This document shows positions 1 to 6,079 of a DNA stretch of 17,617 bases, piece by piece. Both the position numbers and the translations under genes were made by a program. Numbering within the stretch: position 1 is the stretch's first letter; each line of letters starts with the position of its first letter. The DNA comes from Sphingopyxis sp. (GTDB taxonomy: Bacteria; Pseudomonadota; Alphaproteobacteria; Sphingomonadales; Sphingomonadaceae): assembly GCA_013911715.1 (NCBI GenBank), contig JACEST010000026.1, positions 1-17,617 of the forward strand, written 5' to 3'. The notes under the pieces are model-generated. The model was not told the origin of the DNA. It saw only the letters and a list, made by a program, of their open reading frames with translations, and did not search any database.

Positions 1-190
1 CGCCCGACGTGAGCGGGGTAAAACTGCCGCCGAAAATGGCCCCGCTGGCCGCAGGCGCCGGCGCAATAAGCGGTTCGCTTGGCGCAAAAGCCTCGGGCGC
101 AGGCTTGTCCTTAGCGTCGGTTGCGGCAGGCGCTAGCGCCATCGCGACCAGCGCCAAAACGGCCAAAAGATTACAGGGTTTGTGTCGCAT
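1..190 (-). CDS. flgH: FlgH, flagellar L-ring protein (N-terminal part, cut by window edge)
   Basis: FlgH forms the outer-membrane L-ring around the flagellar rod. Only the first 63 residues are in the window. The ATG at 190 is the first possible start, because an in-frame TGA lies at 196-194 just upstream. The protein opens with a basic, hydrophobic signal-like segment (residues 1-22), and the stretch SGAIFGGSFTPLTSG at the edge resembles the conserved FlgH segment before the ring domain. The start overlaps the 3' end of flgG by 20 bp, so the two are translationally linked. Oddity: FlgH is normally a lipoprotein, but here the only early cysteine is Cys6, ahead of the hydrophobic core, and no lipobox is visible. 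Identity rests on this short segment plus its position after flgG. Confidence 0.8.
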   Translation of the reverse strand, partial: MRHKPCNLLAVLALVAMALAPAATDAKDKPAPEAFAPSEPLIAPAPAASGAIFGGSFTPLTSG

Positions 191-959
191 TGCTCATCAT
201 CTCGTCGGCGGCCTGGATCATCTTGCTGTTCACTTCGTAGGCGCGCTGGGTCTCGATCATGTCGACCAGTTCCTCGACGACATTGACGTTGGACCCTTCG
301 AGCATTCCGGCGCGCAGCATGCCGCGGCCGTCTTCGCCGGCGGTGCCGACCTGCGGCGCGCCCGATGCTGCGGTTTCGACCAGGATATTGTCGCCCACGG
401 CCAGCAATCCGGCGGGGTTGGCGAAACGGGCCAGTTCGATCCGGCCTGCTTCAGTGGCTTCGGCCTGGCCTGCGACTGTCACAGACACTGTGCCATCGGG
501 CGCTATCGATACATTGGTGGCGTCGTCGGGAATCTGGATGGCAGGTTCCAGCGGCTTGCCGTCACCGGTCACCATCAAGCCTTCCGCCGACCGGTTGAAA
601 TTACCAGCTCGGGTATAACCGATCCGGCCGTCGGGCAGTTGCACCTGGAAAAAGCCCGCACCATCGATGGCAAGGTCAAGCGCGCTGCCGGTGGCGCTGA
701 CGGTGCCTTGCGTGTCGATGCGCGCTGTGCCCGCAATGCGGACCCCGGTACCCAGATTGAGGCCGGTGGCATAGCGGTTTTCCGCCGATGCGGACGCCCC
801 GGGCTGCGTCATCAACTGATACCCCAGCGTCTCAAAACTCGCGCGGTCGCGCTTGAATCCGGTCGTGTTGACGTTGGCCAGATTGTTGGCGATCACCTGC
901 ATGCGAAAATTCTGGGCATCAAGGCCCGTGCGGGCGACGTGCAAGGCTCCAAAGGTCAT
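171..959 (-). CDS. flgG: FlgG, distal rod protein
   Basis: FlgG builds the distal flagellar rod that passes through the P and L rings. The 262-residue length is standard for the family (about 260). The N-terminus has the rod/hook signature NNLANVNTTGFK (about residues 25-36). The C-terminus has the matching helix GSNVNVVEELVDMIETQRAYEVNSK, which packs against it in axial proteins. The start at 959 has an AAAGGAGAG ribosome site 6-12 bases upstream, in the gap after flgF. The gene sits between flgF and flgH in a tight minus-strand operon. Confidence 0.97.
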   Translation of the reverse strand: MTFGALHVARTGLDAQNFRMQVIANNLANVNTTGFKRDRASFETLGYQLMTQPGASASAENRYATGLNLGTGVRIAGTARIDTQGTVSATGSALDLAIDGAGFFQVQLPDGRIGYTRAGNFNRSAEGLMVTGDGKPLEPAIQIPDDATNVSIAPDGTVSVTVAGQAEATEAGRIELARFANPAGLLAVGDNILVETAASGAPQVGTAGEDGRGMLRAGMLEGSNVNVVEELVDMIETQRAYEVNSKMIQAADEMMSNATQTL

Positions 960-971
960 GTCATCTCTCCT

Positions 972-1715
972 TTAATTGGGCAGCTGCATTAGGCTGGCGC
1001 TGGCGTTGTCGAGGTCGCGCGCGCTGCCGATCAGCTTAAGCTGTGTGTCCCACGCCTTGCTGGCCTCGATCATCTCGACCAGTGCAGCGGTGGGGTTGAC
1101 GTTGGATCCTTCCAGCGAGCGCGCGACCAGATGTGCATCGGGGTCATCGGGCAGCACACCGCCGCCTTCGGCCCGGAACAGGCTGTCGAGGCCCTTGACA
1201 ACCTCCAGCCCGGCGGGGGTCACCAGCCGCAGCCGGCCCGCTTCCTGCGGCTGCGTCGCATCGCCGCCTGCGGGCACAATCAAAATCCGGCCATCTGCTT
1301 CGATGGAAATGCTGTCGGCCGGGGGCAGGGTGATCGGACCGCCTTCACCCTGCACCGGATGGCCGTCGCCGGTGGTCAGCAGCCCGCTGGGTGCAAGCTG
1401 CAAATCGCCGCGCCTAGTATAGGCATCGGACCCGTCGGGGGCCTGCACCGCCAGCAACGCATCGCCGCCCAGCGCGATGTCGAGGTCGCGGCCTGTGGCC
1501 GACACCGTGCCGGGGCGCATGTCGGCTCCGACCACTTCCTCGACGCCAAAGGCACGCGCATCCATGCCCTGTCCATCCAGCCACAGCGCCTGCGCCCGGG
1601 CGATTTCGCTGCGGAAACCGGTGGTCTGGGCATTGGCCAAATTGTTGGCGACGGCGGTCTGGCGCGCCATGCTGCCGCGCATTGCCGTCAGGCTGGTATA
1701 GATAAGGCGGTCCAT
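972..1715 (-). CDS. flgF: FlgF, proximal rod protein
   Basis: FlgF is a proximal rod subunit of the basal body. It has the axial-protein N-terminal motif (NNLANAQTTGF, about residues 25-35) and the C-terminal LEGSNVNPTAALVEMIEASKAWD helix. The 247-residue length matches the family. I chose the ATG at 1715 because GGAGGG lies 5 bases before it. A GTG at 1721 is in frame, but it would overlap that ribosome site. A 12-bp gap separates the stop from flgG, and 32 bp separate the start from the flgE stop, so this is one transcription unit. Confidence 0.95.
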   Translation of the reverse strand: MDRLIYTSLTAMRGSMARQTAVANNLANAQTTGFRSEIARAQALWLDGQGMDARAFGVEEVVGADMRPGTVSATGRDLDIALGGDALLAVQAPDGSDAYTRRGDLQLAPSGLLTTGDGHPVQGEGGPITLPPADSISIEADGRILIVPAGGDATQPQEAGRLRLVTPAGLEVVKGLDSLFRAEGGGVLPDDPDAHLVARSLEGSNVNPTAALVEMIEASKAWDTQLKLIGSARDLDNASASLMQLPN

Positions 1716-1747
1716 GATCACCCTCCGTTAACGGTCGCGTCCACCCA

Positions 1748-2575
1748 TCAGTTAATGTTGATGATGCTCTGGGTGATATTCGACGCGCTTTCGATGGCCT
1801 TGGCATTGGCCTGGAAATTGCGCTGCGCGGCGATCAGCAGGACCAGTTCCTCGGTGATGTCGACGTTGGACCGTTCCAGCGCACCCGAACGGATCGCGCC
1901 CATCGGGCCATTGGTCGCACCGTCAATCGACGGTGGTCCGCTGTCGCCTGTCGATTGCCAGTGCGCGTCGCCCACCGGCCGCAGACCCTCCATCGCCGGA
2001 AATGTCGCCAGCGCTACTTTACCCAGCGTCTGATCCGTGCCGTCAGCAAAAGTCGCGACGACCAAACCTTCCAGATTTACCGAGATATTGACCATTGATG
2101 CCGTCGGGTCGGTCGGCGAAGCCACGGGCAGCACCAAATCGTACAGGCCGCCAAGCGTGCGATCGGTCACATTGCCATTGGCATCGACCGGCAGCAATTG
2201 CAGCTTCGCGCCAGTGGAATCCAGCACCTCACGCGCCGGATTGACCGAGAATGCGCCGTTGCGGGTATAGGTCACGGCCTCACGCGGCGGATCGCCTTTG
2301 ACGATAAACATCCCTTCGCCGGCAATCGCCATGTCGAGCGTGCGTTCGCTCGCCTCGGGGGTGCCTTGGGTGAATTGCTGGTTGATACCGATCAACCGCT
2401 GGCCCTGCCCCGCGATGGTGCGCGTCGACTGGGTTGGCGATGCGGCGAACAGGTCGCCGAACTGCGCGCGGCTGCGCTTGAAACCGGTCGAACCGGCATT
2501 GGCGATATTGTTCGAAATAACCGACATGTCGGTCTGCGCACCTTTAAGGCCGGACAGGGAAGTATAAAATGTCAT
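1748..2575 (-). CDS. flgE: FlgE, flagellar hook protein (short form)
   Basis: FlgE polymerises into the hook, the universal joint between rod and filament. The N-terminus MTFYTSLSGLKGAQTDMSVI followed by NNIANAGSTGFKRSRAQFGD is the classic hook-protein D0 signature. The C-terminus ends in the paired helix with LERSNVDITEELVLLIAAQRNFQANAKAIESA. The start at 2575 has GAGGA upstream and begins 4 bp after the flgD stop. The protein has only 275 residues, where enteric FlgE has about 400. The outer, variable domains seem largely absent, while D0 and part of D1 remain. A rod protein such as FlgG is unlikely, because FlgF and FlgG are both present downstream. Confidence 0.92.
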   Translation of the reverse strand: MTFYTSLSGLKGAQTDMSVISNNIANAGSTGFKRSRAQFGDLFAASPTQSTRTIAGQGQRLIGINQQFTQGTPEASERTLDMAIAGEGMFIVKGDPPREAVTYTRNGAFSVNPAREVLDSTGAKLQLLPVDANGNVTDRTLGGLYDLVLPVASPTDPTASMVNISVNLEGLVVATFADGTDQTLGKVALATFPAMEGLRPVGDAHWQSTGDSGPPSIDGATNGPMGAIRSGALERSNVDITEELVLLIAAQRNFQANAKAIESASNITQSIININ

Positions 2576-2579
2576 GCTC

Positions 2580-2912
2580 TTATCCTCTTGCTTGGTCGGT
2601 GGGGGAGTGCGCCGCGCCTGCGGCAAAATTGGCGGCCAATTCGCTCAGCCGCGTCAACAATTCGGTCTGTGCCTGCAACTGGTCGCCGATGGCGCTCAGC
2701 TTGTCGTTGGTTTCGGAAACACCGGCCAGGCTTGAAAACTGCGCCATCTGTGCCACCATTTGCTGGTTGTCGACCGGGTTGAACGGGTCTTGCTGCGCCA
2801 GTTGCGCGGTCATCAGGCGCAGAAAATCGCCCTGGCCCAGCTGCGTGCCCTCAATCCGGGACGCCAGCGGCGCGGTGGCCAAATCGACCGGGGATGTTGA
2901 ACGAAGTTCCAT
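2580..2912 (-). CDS. flgD: FlgD, hook-cap assembly protein (minimal form)
   Basis: FlgD caps the growing hook and is needed for FlgE polymerisation. Residues 24-70 carry the family core: LGQGDFLRLMTAQLAQQDPFNPVDNQQMVAQMAQFSSLAGV-type sequence (split here: LGQGDFLRLMTAQLAQ, then QDPFNPVDNQQ, then FSSLAGVSETNDKL). At 110 residues it is about half the length of enterobacterial FlgD (about 230). The C-terminal immunoglobulin-like/Tudor region is missing, and flgE starts only 4 bp later, so nothing is left to restore it by frameshift. The start is 1 bp past the flgC stop. Family membership is clear from the N-terminal motif. Confidence 0.93.
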   Translation of the reverse strand: MELRSTSPVDLATAPLASRIEGTQLGQGDFLRLMTAQLAQQDPFNPVDNQQMVAQMAQFSSLAGVSETNDKLSAIGDQLQAQTELLTRLSELAANFAAGAAHSPTDQARG

Positions 2913-2913
2913 G

Positions 2914-3318
2914 TCACTGTCCCATTCTCAAAGTTTCGTTGATCAGCCCCTTGGCGGTTTCGAGCGCCTGGACATTGCTGCGATATTGCTGCGCGGTTTC
3001 GATCATCTCGACCATTTCGGCGGCAGCATCGACGGCGGCGACCCACACATTGCCGTCGGCGTCGGCCATCGGGCTGGTGGGGTCGTGGCGCTTTGACGGC
3101 GCCATGCGCGAGTGAACCACCTGGTCGATACTCACGGTGGCGCGGCCCTGTTGGTCCATCAGCGTGCGGAACACCGGCTTCATCGACCGATAGGCGCTGG
3201 CCTCGCTGCCCGACACCGAACCGGCATTGGCCAGGTTCGATGCAGTTGTGTTCAGCCGCACCATTTGCGCCGCCATCGCGCGGCCGCTGATGTCGAAAAC
3301 GGATAATCCGGCTTGCAT
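2914..3318 (-). CDS. flgC: FlgC, proximal rod protein
   Basis: FlgC is a proximal rod subunit. Its 134 residues match the family length. The N-terminus has the axial motif NTTASNLANAGSVSG (about residues 23-37). The C-terminus has DAAAEMVEMIETAQQYRSNVQALETAKGLINETLRMGQ-type sequence (seen as DAAAEMVEMIETAQQYRSN then VQALETAKGLINETLRMGQ), typical of FlgC. GGGAGAG lies just upstream of the ATG at 3318. The gene abuts flgB (1 bp) and flgD (1 bp), so translation is coupled along the operon. Confidence 0.96.
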   Translation of the reverse strand: MQAGLSVFDISGRAMAAQMVRLNTTASNLANAGSVSGSEASAYRSMKPVFRTLMDQQGRATVSIDQVVHSRMAPSKRHDPTSPMADADGNVWVAAVDAAAEMVEMIETAQQYRSNVQALETAKGLINETLRMGQ

Positions 3319-3319
3319 C

Positions 3320-3658
3320 CTACTCTCCCTTCATCGCGCGGTTCAGCGTGTTGATGCGTCCGTTCAGGAAAGACAGGCTGGCGCGATACGCCATGGCGTT
3401 TTCGGCATAGGCGGTCTGCTCGGTCGCCATTTCGACCGTGTTGCCGTCCAGCGAAGGCTGAACAGGGATGCGATAACGCACCGCTGCGGTCATCGGCTGA
3501 CCATTTTCGGCAGCGGCCAAGGCGGCGGAAAAGTCCATGTCGCGCGCTTTGAACCCCGGCGTCGCCGCGTTGGCGATATTGGACGCAAGCAGCATCATGC
3601 GCTGGTTGCGCAAGTGCAGGGTAGTGGCATGGATGCCCAAGGCACGATCAATACTCAT
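3320..3658 (-). CDS. flgB: FlgB, proximal rod protein
   Basis: FlgB is a proximal rod subunit and the first gene of this rod-hook operon. I placed the start at 3658 (MSIDRALGIHATTLHLRNQR) because GAGGAGAG lies 5-12 bases upstream and this gives the usual FlgB N-terminus. The longer reading to 3718 would add a basic leader unlike the family. LLASNIANAATPGFKARDMDF is the axial motif. The 112-residue length is slightly short, but both terminal helices are present. A sigma-54 promoter lies about 73 bp upstream of the start. Confidence 0.94.
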   Translation of the reverse strand: MSIDRALGIHATTLHLRNQRMMLLASNIANAATPGFKARDMDFSAALAAAENGQPMTAAVRYRIPVQPSLDGNTVEMATEQTAYAENAMAYRASLSFLNGRINTLNRAMKGE

Positions 3659-3730
3659 GTCGCTCTCCTCTGACCTGCCTCGCTGCCCTTGACGGCGCCG
3701 GGCGGAATGATTTGACAACGCCCACAGCCA

Positions 3731-3746
3731 AGCAGCTATCGTGCCA
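3731..3746 (-). promoter_or_regulatory. Sigma-54 promoter of the flgBCDEFGH operon
   Basis: The minus strand reads TGGCACGATAGCTGCT. The -24 GG and the -12 GC are separated by exactly 10 bases, as sigma-54 requires, and the -24 box TGGCACG is perfect. The -12 box is CTGC instead of TTGC. Transcription should start near 3719, about 60 bases before the flgB start. Confidence 0.85.
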
Positions 3747-3766
3747 ATTGACTAAAAGATCAAAAT

Positions 3767-3784
3767 ATCAGATAGTTGTCTGAT
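3767..3784. repeat. Inverted repeat, possible activator-binding site
   Basis: ATCAGA-TAGTTG-TCTGAT is a perfect 6-bp inverted repeat with a 6-bp spacer. It lies 20 bp upstream of the flgB -24 box and 95 bp upstream of the flgA -24 box. That is a plausible position for a flagellar sigma-54 activator serving both promoters. The role is inferred from position only. Confidence 0.4.
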
Positions 3785-3878
3785 CACTGCGCGGGCCACT
3801 CGGCCGTCAACCCAGACTCTGCCAAAAATTTGACGTCGCGCCTGCCACCAACCCGGCAATGCCAGTGTGGCGGCAGAC

Positions 3879-3894
3879 TGGCACGGTTCCTGCA
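3879..3894 (+). promoter_or_regulatory. Sigma-54 promoter of flgA-flgM-flgN
   Basis: The plus strand reads TGGCACGGTTCCTGCA, with GG and GC separated by 10 bases. It has the same perfect TGGCACG -24 box and the same CTGC -12 variant as the promoter facing flgB. Transcription is expected near 3906, giving a leader of about 54 bases before flgA. Confidence 0.85.
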
Positions 3895-3959
3895 GCGGCT
3901 CTTGCAATACTGCGGCGGCCACCGACGAGCTCAGTCAGTTGAAGGAAAGGACAGGGACA

Positions 3960-4460
3960 ATGCCAACCAGTAGCGTGATCAGCCTATTGGCCGGGCTGGC
4001 GATTTCGACCGCCCCCACCAACGGTCAAAATTTCGAAGATCTTGATGTCATCGATCAGCGGGCCGCCATTTTGGCGTCATCGCAGGGTCAACGCGCCGCC
4101 GCAGTTGATCGGCGTATCAAATTGCCACGCTGCCCGGAACTGGCCGTCATCGAAGTGGTGGACGCCAATTCGCTTGCGGCACGTTGCCTGCCGCTCGGCT
4201 GGCGCGTTCGCATCGCACTGGCGGCCGGGCAATTGGCGGTCGGCGTCAACGACACGGCGGCGCTGCTCGTCAAACGCGGTGATCCTGTGCGGCTGCGCGT
4301 GCAGCGCGATGGCTTTATACTGATTTACAGCGTCGTGGCCGCAGCCAATGGCCGCGAAGGAGATGTCATTCCGGTTCGGGCCGAAGGCAGCAGGACTATG
4401 CTCCAGGCGCGGTTGCTCGGACCGGGCCAGGCGATGCTCGTCGACTGGTCAGGGCCCTGA
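3960..4460 (+). CDS. flgA: FlgA, P-ring assembly chaperone
   Basis: FlgA is a periplasmic chaperone for assembly of the FlgI P-ring. The 166-residue protein starts with a short hydrophobic signal-like segment (about residues 5-20). The C-terminal half is the SAF-type FlgA domain, seen as LLVKRGDPVRLRVQRDGF, then AANGREGDVIPVR and ARLLGPGQAML. The ATG at 3960 follows AAGGAAAGGACAGGG. A longer reading back to 3867 would start upstream of the predicted transcript, so it was not used. The gene is first in its unit, under the sigma-54 promoter at 3879-3894. Confidence 0.9.
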   Translation: MPTSSVISLLAGLAISTAPTNGQNFEDLDVIDQRAAILASSQGQRAAAVDRRIKLPRCPELAVIEVVDANSLAARCLPLGWRVRIALAAGQLAVGVNDTAALLVKRGDPVRLRVQRDGFILIYSVVAAANGREGDVIPVRAEGSRTMLQARLLGPGQAMLVDWSGP

Positions 4461-4528
4461 CCCAAAAACAAATATCGACGCCACCGCTTAATCAATCGCT
4501 TTAGAAGTCGTTAATAGGTGCCATGATC

Positions 4529-4870
4529 ATGGACGTCGATGCGTCCAGTTTCGCATGGAGACCTGCGGTGTTGGAAAAAAACGTCAGGATGGAGGCCGTT
4601 AGCCCGCTTGGTCGGACGGCGAGGCAGATTGACCCGCGTGTCGCGACGCATGGCGCGGCCATCCCGGCTGTGCGCCCGAACCTGCCGAATACCCCCCCGC
4701 AATCCGATGTTCTGGCCATGGCTGCGGAAATCGCCAGTCAGTCGCCGCCGATTGATGTGGCGCGCGTGGCTGCGCTGCGCGAAAAAATCAGCAGCGGCGA
4801 CTATCCCATCAATGTGGCGGCGACGGCGCTGGCGATTGCCAATGCGCTGGCAGCACCGGGCACCACATGA
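4529..4870 (+). CDS. flgM: FlgM, anti-sigma-28 factor
   Basis: FlgM holds FliA (sigma-28) inactive until hook completion, when it is exported. The FlgM signature is the C-terminal region at about residues 72-108: PPIDVARVAALREKISSGDY followed by PINVAATALAIANAL, which forms the sigma-binding helices. The N-terminal half is low in order and rich in Pro and Ala, as expected. I chose the ATG at 4529 because AGGTG lies 8 bases upstream; the ATG at 4523 is too close to it. The gene lies 68 bp after flgA with no clear own promoter, and overlaps the next gene by ATGA. Its target, FliA, is encoded at 8183-8926. Confidence 0.88.
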   Translation: MDVDASSFAWRPAVLEKNVRMEAVSPLGRTARQIDPRVATHGAAIPAVRPNLPNTPPQSDVLAMAAEIASQSPPIDVARVAALREKISSGDYPINVAATALAIANALAAPGTT

Positions 4871-5169
4871 ACGCGCCCATTCTTGCCGTCGAAGCCGCGC
4901 TGGACGCTCTCGACACGGCGATCCGCGCTGCGGATGCGCCGGCCATATTTGCGGCCAGCGAGGCGCTGGCGGTCGCGGTGCGCGCGCTGGACGCATCAGC
5001 GATGACTGGATCCCGCAATGCGGATCATGCGACACTCACCAATCTCTTGATCAGGCTGGACGCCATGGCGATCGAGGTTAATTTGCACGGCGGATGGACG
5101 CGTCAGCGCATTGACAGTCTGGCGGACCTACGCGGTCAGCGGCAATTGACATCGCATCGATACTGTTGA
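4867..5169 (+). CDS. FlgN-like small helical protein
   Basis: This 100-residue protein is alanine-rich and predicted almost entirely helical. It starts in the ATGA overlap with flgM. FlgN, the export chaperone of the hook-filament junction proteins, commonly follows flgM and is a small helical protein, so FlgN is the likely identity. The sequence itself shows no diagnostic motif. The next predicted promoter (5201) lies after the stop, so this is the last gene of the flgA-flgM unit. Confidence 0.55.
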   Translation: MNAPILAVEAALDALDTAIRAADAPAIFAASEALAVAVRALDASAMTGSRNADHATLTNLLIRLDAMAIEVNLHGGWTRQRIDSLADLRGQRQLTSHRYC

Positions 5170-5200
5170 AAAGAAAGAAAAAAATATCTCATAGCGAAAA

Positions 5201-5216
5201 TGGCACGATGATTGCT
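5201..5216 (+). promoter_or_regulatory. Sigma-54 promoter of the slt-flhA-fliA-dgc operon
   Basis: TGGCACGATGATTGCT fits the sigma-54 consensus TGGCACG-N4-TTGCW perfectly, with GG and GC 10 bases apart. The start point should fall near 5228, about 20 bases before the ATG at 5249. An A-rich tract (5168-5184) lies directly upstream. Confidence 0.9.
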
Positions 5217-5248
5217 GAAGGTTTGCCACAATTGTGGAAACCCAATCG

Positions 5249-6079
5249 ATGTCAAATTTCCCCTTGCCCATCTCGGCACCCGGCACCCGGCCTCAGGTCG
5301 CGGCGATTGTGGCGGATGTGGCGCAGCGCACCGGCGTCGATTTCGACTTTCTGATCGATGTCGCGCGGGTGGAAAGCAATTTCGATCCGTCGGCGCAGGC
5401 GCACACCAGCTCGGCGCACGGCCTCTATCAATTCACCAATCAGACCTGGCTTGCCACGCTGCACCGGCATGGCGGTGCGCATGGCTATGGCTGGGCCGCC
5501 GATGCCATTCAGCGCAACTCGGCGGGGCGCTATGACATTGCCGACCCGGGGCAGCGCGCGGCCGTGCTGGCGCTGCGCGGTGATCCAGCCGCTGCGACCA
5601 GCATGGCGGCTATGCTCACTGCCGACAACCGCGATTTGCTTATGGCGCGAACAGGGGGGGTGCCGGACGATGTCGATCTCTATCTGGCCCACTTCCTTGG
5701 TGCGGCTGGCGCGGTCAAATTCGTGAATGCCTGGAAGGACAATCCCGATCAGGCCGCCGCCCCCCTGCTGCCCGAAGCGGCCGCAGCCAATGGCAGCATT
5801 TTCTATTCCGCCACCGGTGAACCACGCAGCCTTGGCACCATCCGCAATCTGTTTCGCCAGAAACTGGACGAAGGGGGCACCGCAACCGCACTGACCCGCG
5901 CTACTCCGCCCGTCGCAATTACAGAACACAGCGTTGCACGCCGCCACTTGCCCAATGGCGAACGCGCTACCTTGCCGCTGCTCGAAATGCGACCCATGCC
6001 CAGCAAATTGTCGCTCGCTTTTGCGGCTGAAACCTACCGGCGACTGGCGACACTATCCGCACAGGGCCGCGCCGGATGA
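5249..6079 (+). CDS. Lytic transglycosylase (SLT)-domain protein, flagellar
   Basis: Lytic transglycosylases cut peptidoglycan; flagellar ones open the wall for the rod. Residues about 16-150 resemble an SLT/lysozyme-like domain. Glu42 in DVARVESNFDPSAQ is the likely catalytic residue, followed by the conserved SSAHGLYQFTNQTWLATL (split as SSAHGLYQF and TNQTWLATL). The C-terminal 120 residues are unrecognised. The ATG at 5249 follows GGAAA. The GTG at 5234 is in frame but less likely. The gene comes first after the sigma-54 promoter and overlaps flhA by ATGA. I see no N-terminal signal peptide, so export would need another route, for example the flagellar secretion system. Confidence 0.8.
   Translation: MSNFPLPISAPGTRPQVAAIVADVAQRTGVDFDFLIDVARVESNFDPSAQAHTSSAHGLYQFTNQTWLATLHRHGGAHGYGWAADAIQRNSAGRYDIADPGQRAAVLALRGDPAAATSMAAMLTADNRDLLMARTGGVPDDVDLYLAHFLGAAGAVKFVNAWKDNPDQAAAPLLPEAAAANGSIFYSATGEPRSLGTIRNLFRQKLDEGGTATALTRATPPVAITEHSVARRHLPNGERATLPLLEMRPMPSKLSLAFAAETYRRLATLSAQGRAG

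Larger units (their letters stand above)
3659..3959. promoter_or_regulatory. Divergent flgB/flgA control region
   Basis: This 301-bp gene-free stretch separates flgB (leftward) and flgA (rightward). It contains one sigma-54 promoter for each direction (3731-3746 and 3879-3894) and an AT-rich centre. A perfect inverted repeat, ATCAGA-N6-TCTGAT (3767-3784), lies between the promoters and could bind a bacterial enhancer-binding protein. A further 7-bp inverted repeat, TGCCAGT...ACTGGCA (3860-3883), overlaps the -24 box of the flgA promoter. No protein-coding sequence is apparent. Confidence 0.75.

Noticed and set aside
9..2033. Long plus-strand open frames opposite flgG, flgF and flgE
   Set aside because: They are antisense shadows of high-GC genes with clear flagellar products and show no domain of their own.
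2580..2912. FlgD might be shortened by a frameshift
   Set aside because: flgE starts 4 bp after the stop, so there is no room for a lost C-terminal domain; a natural minimal form is simpler.
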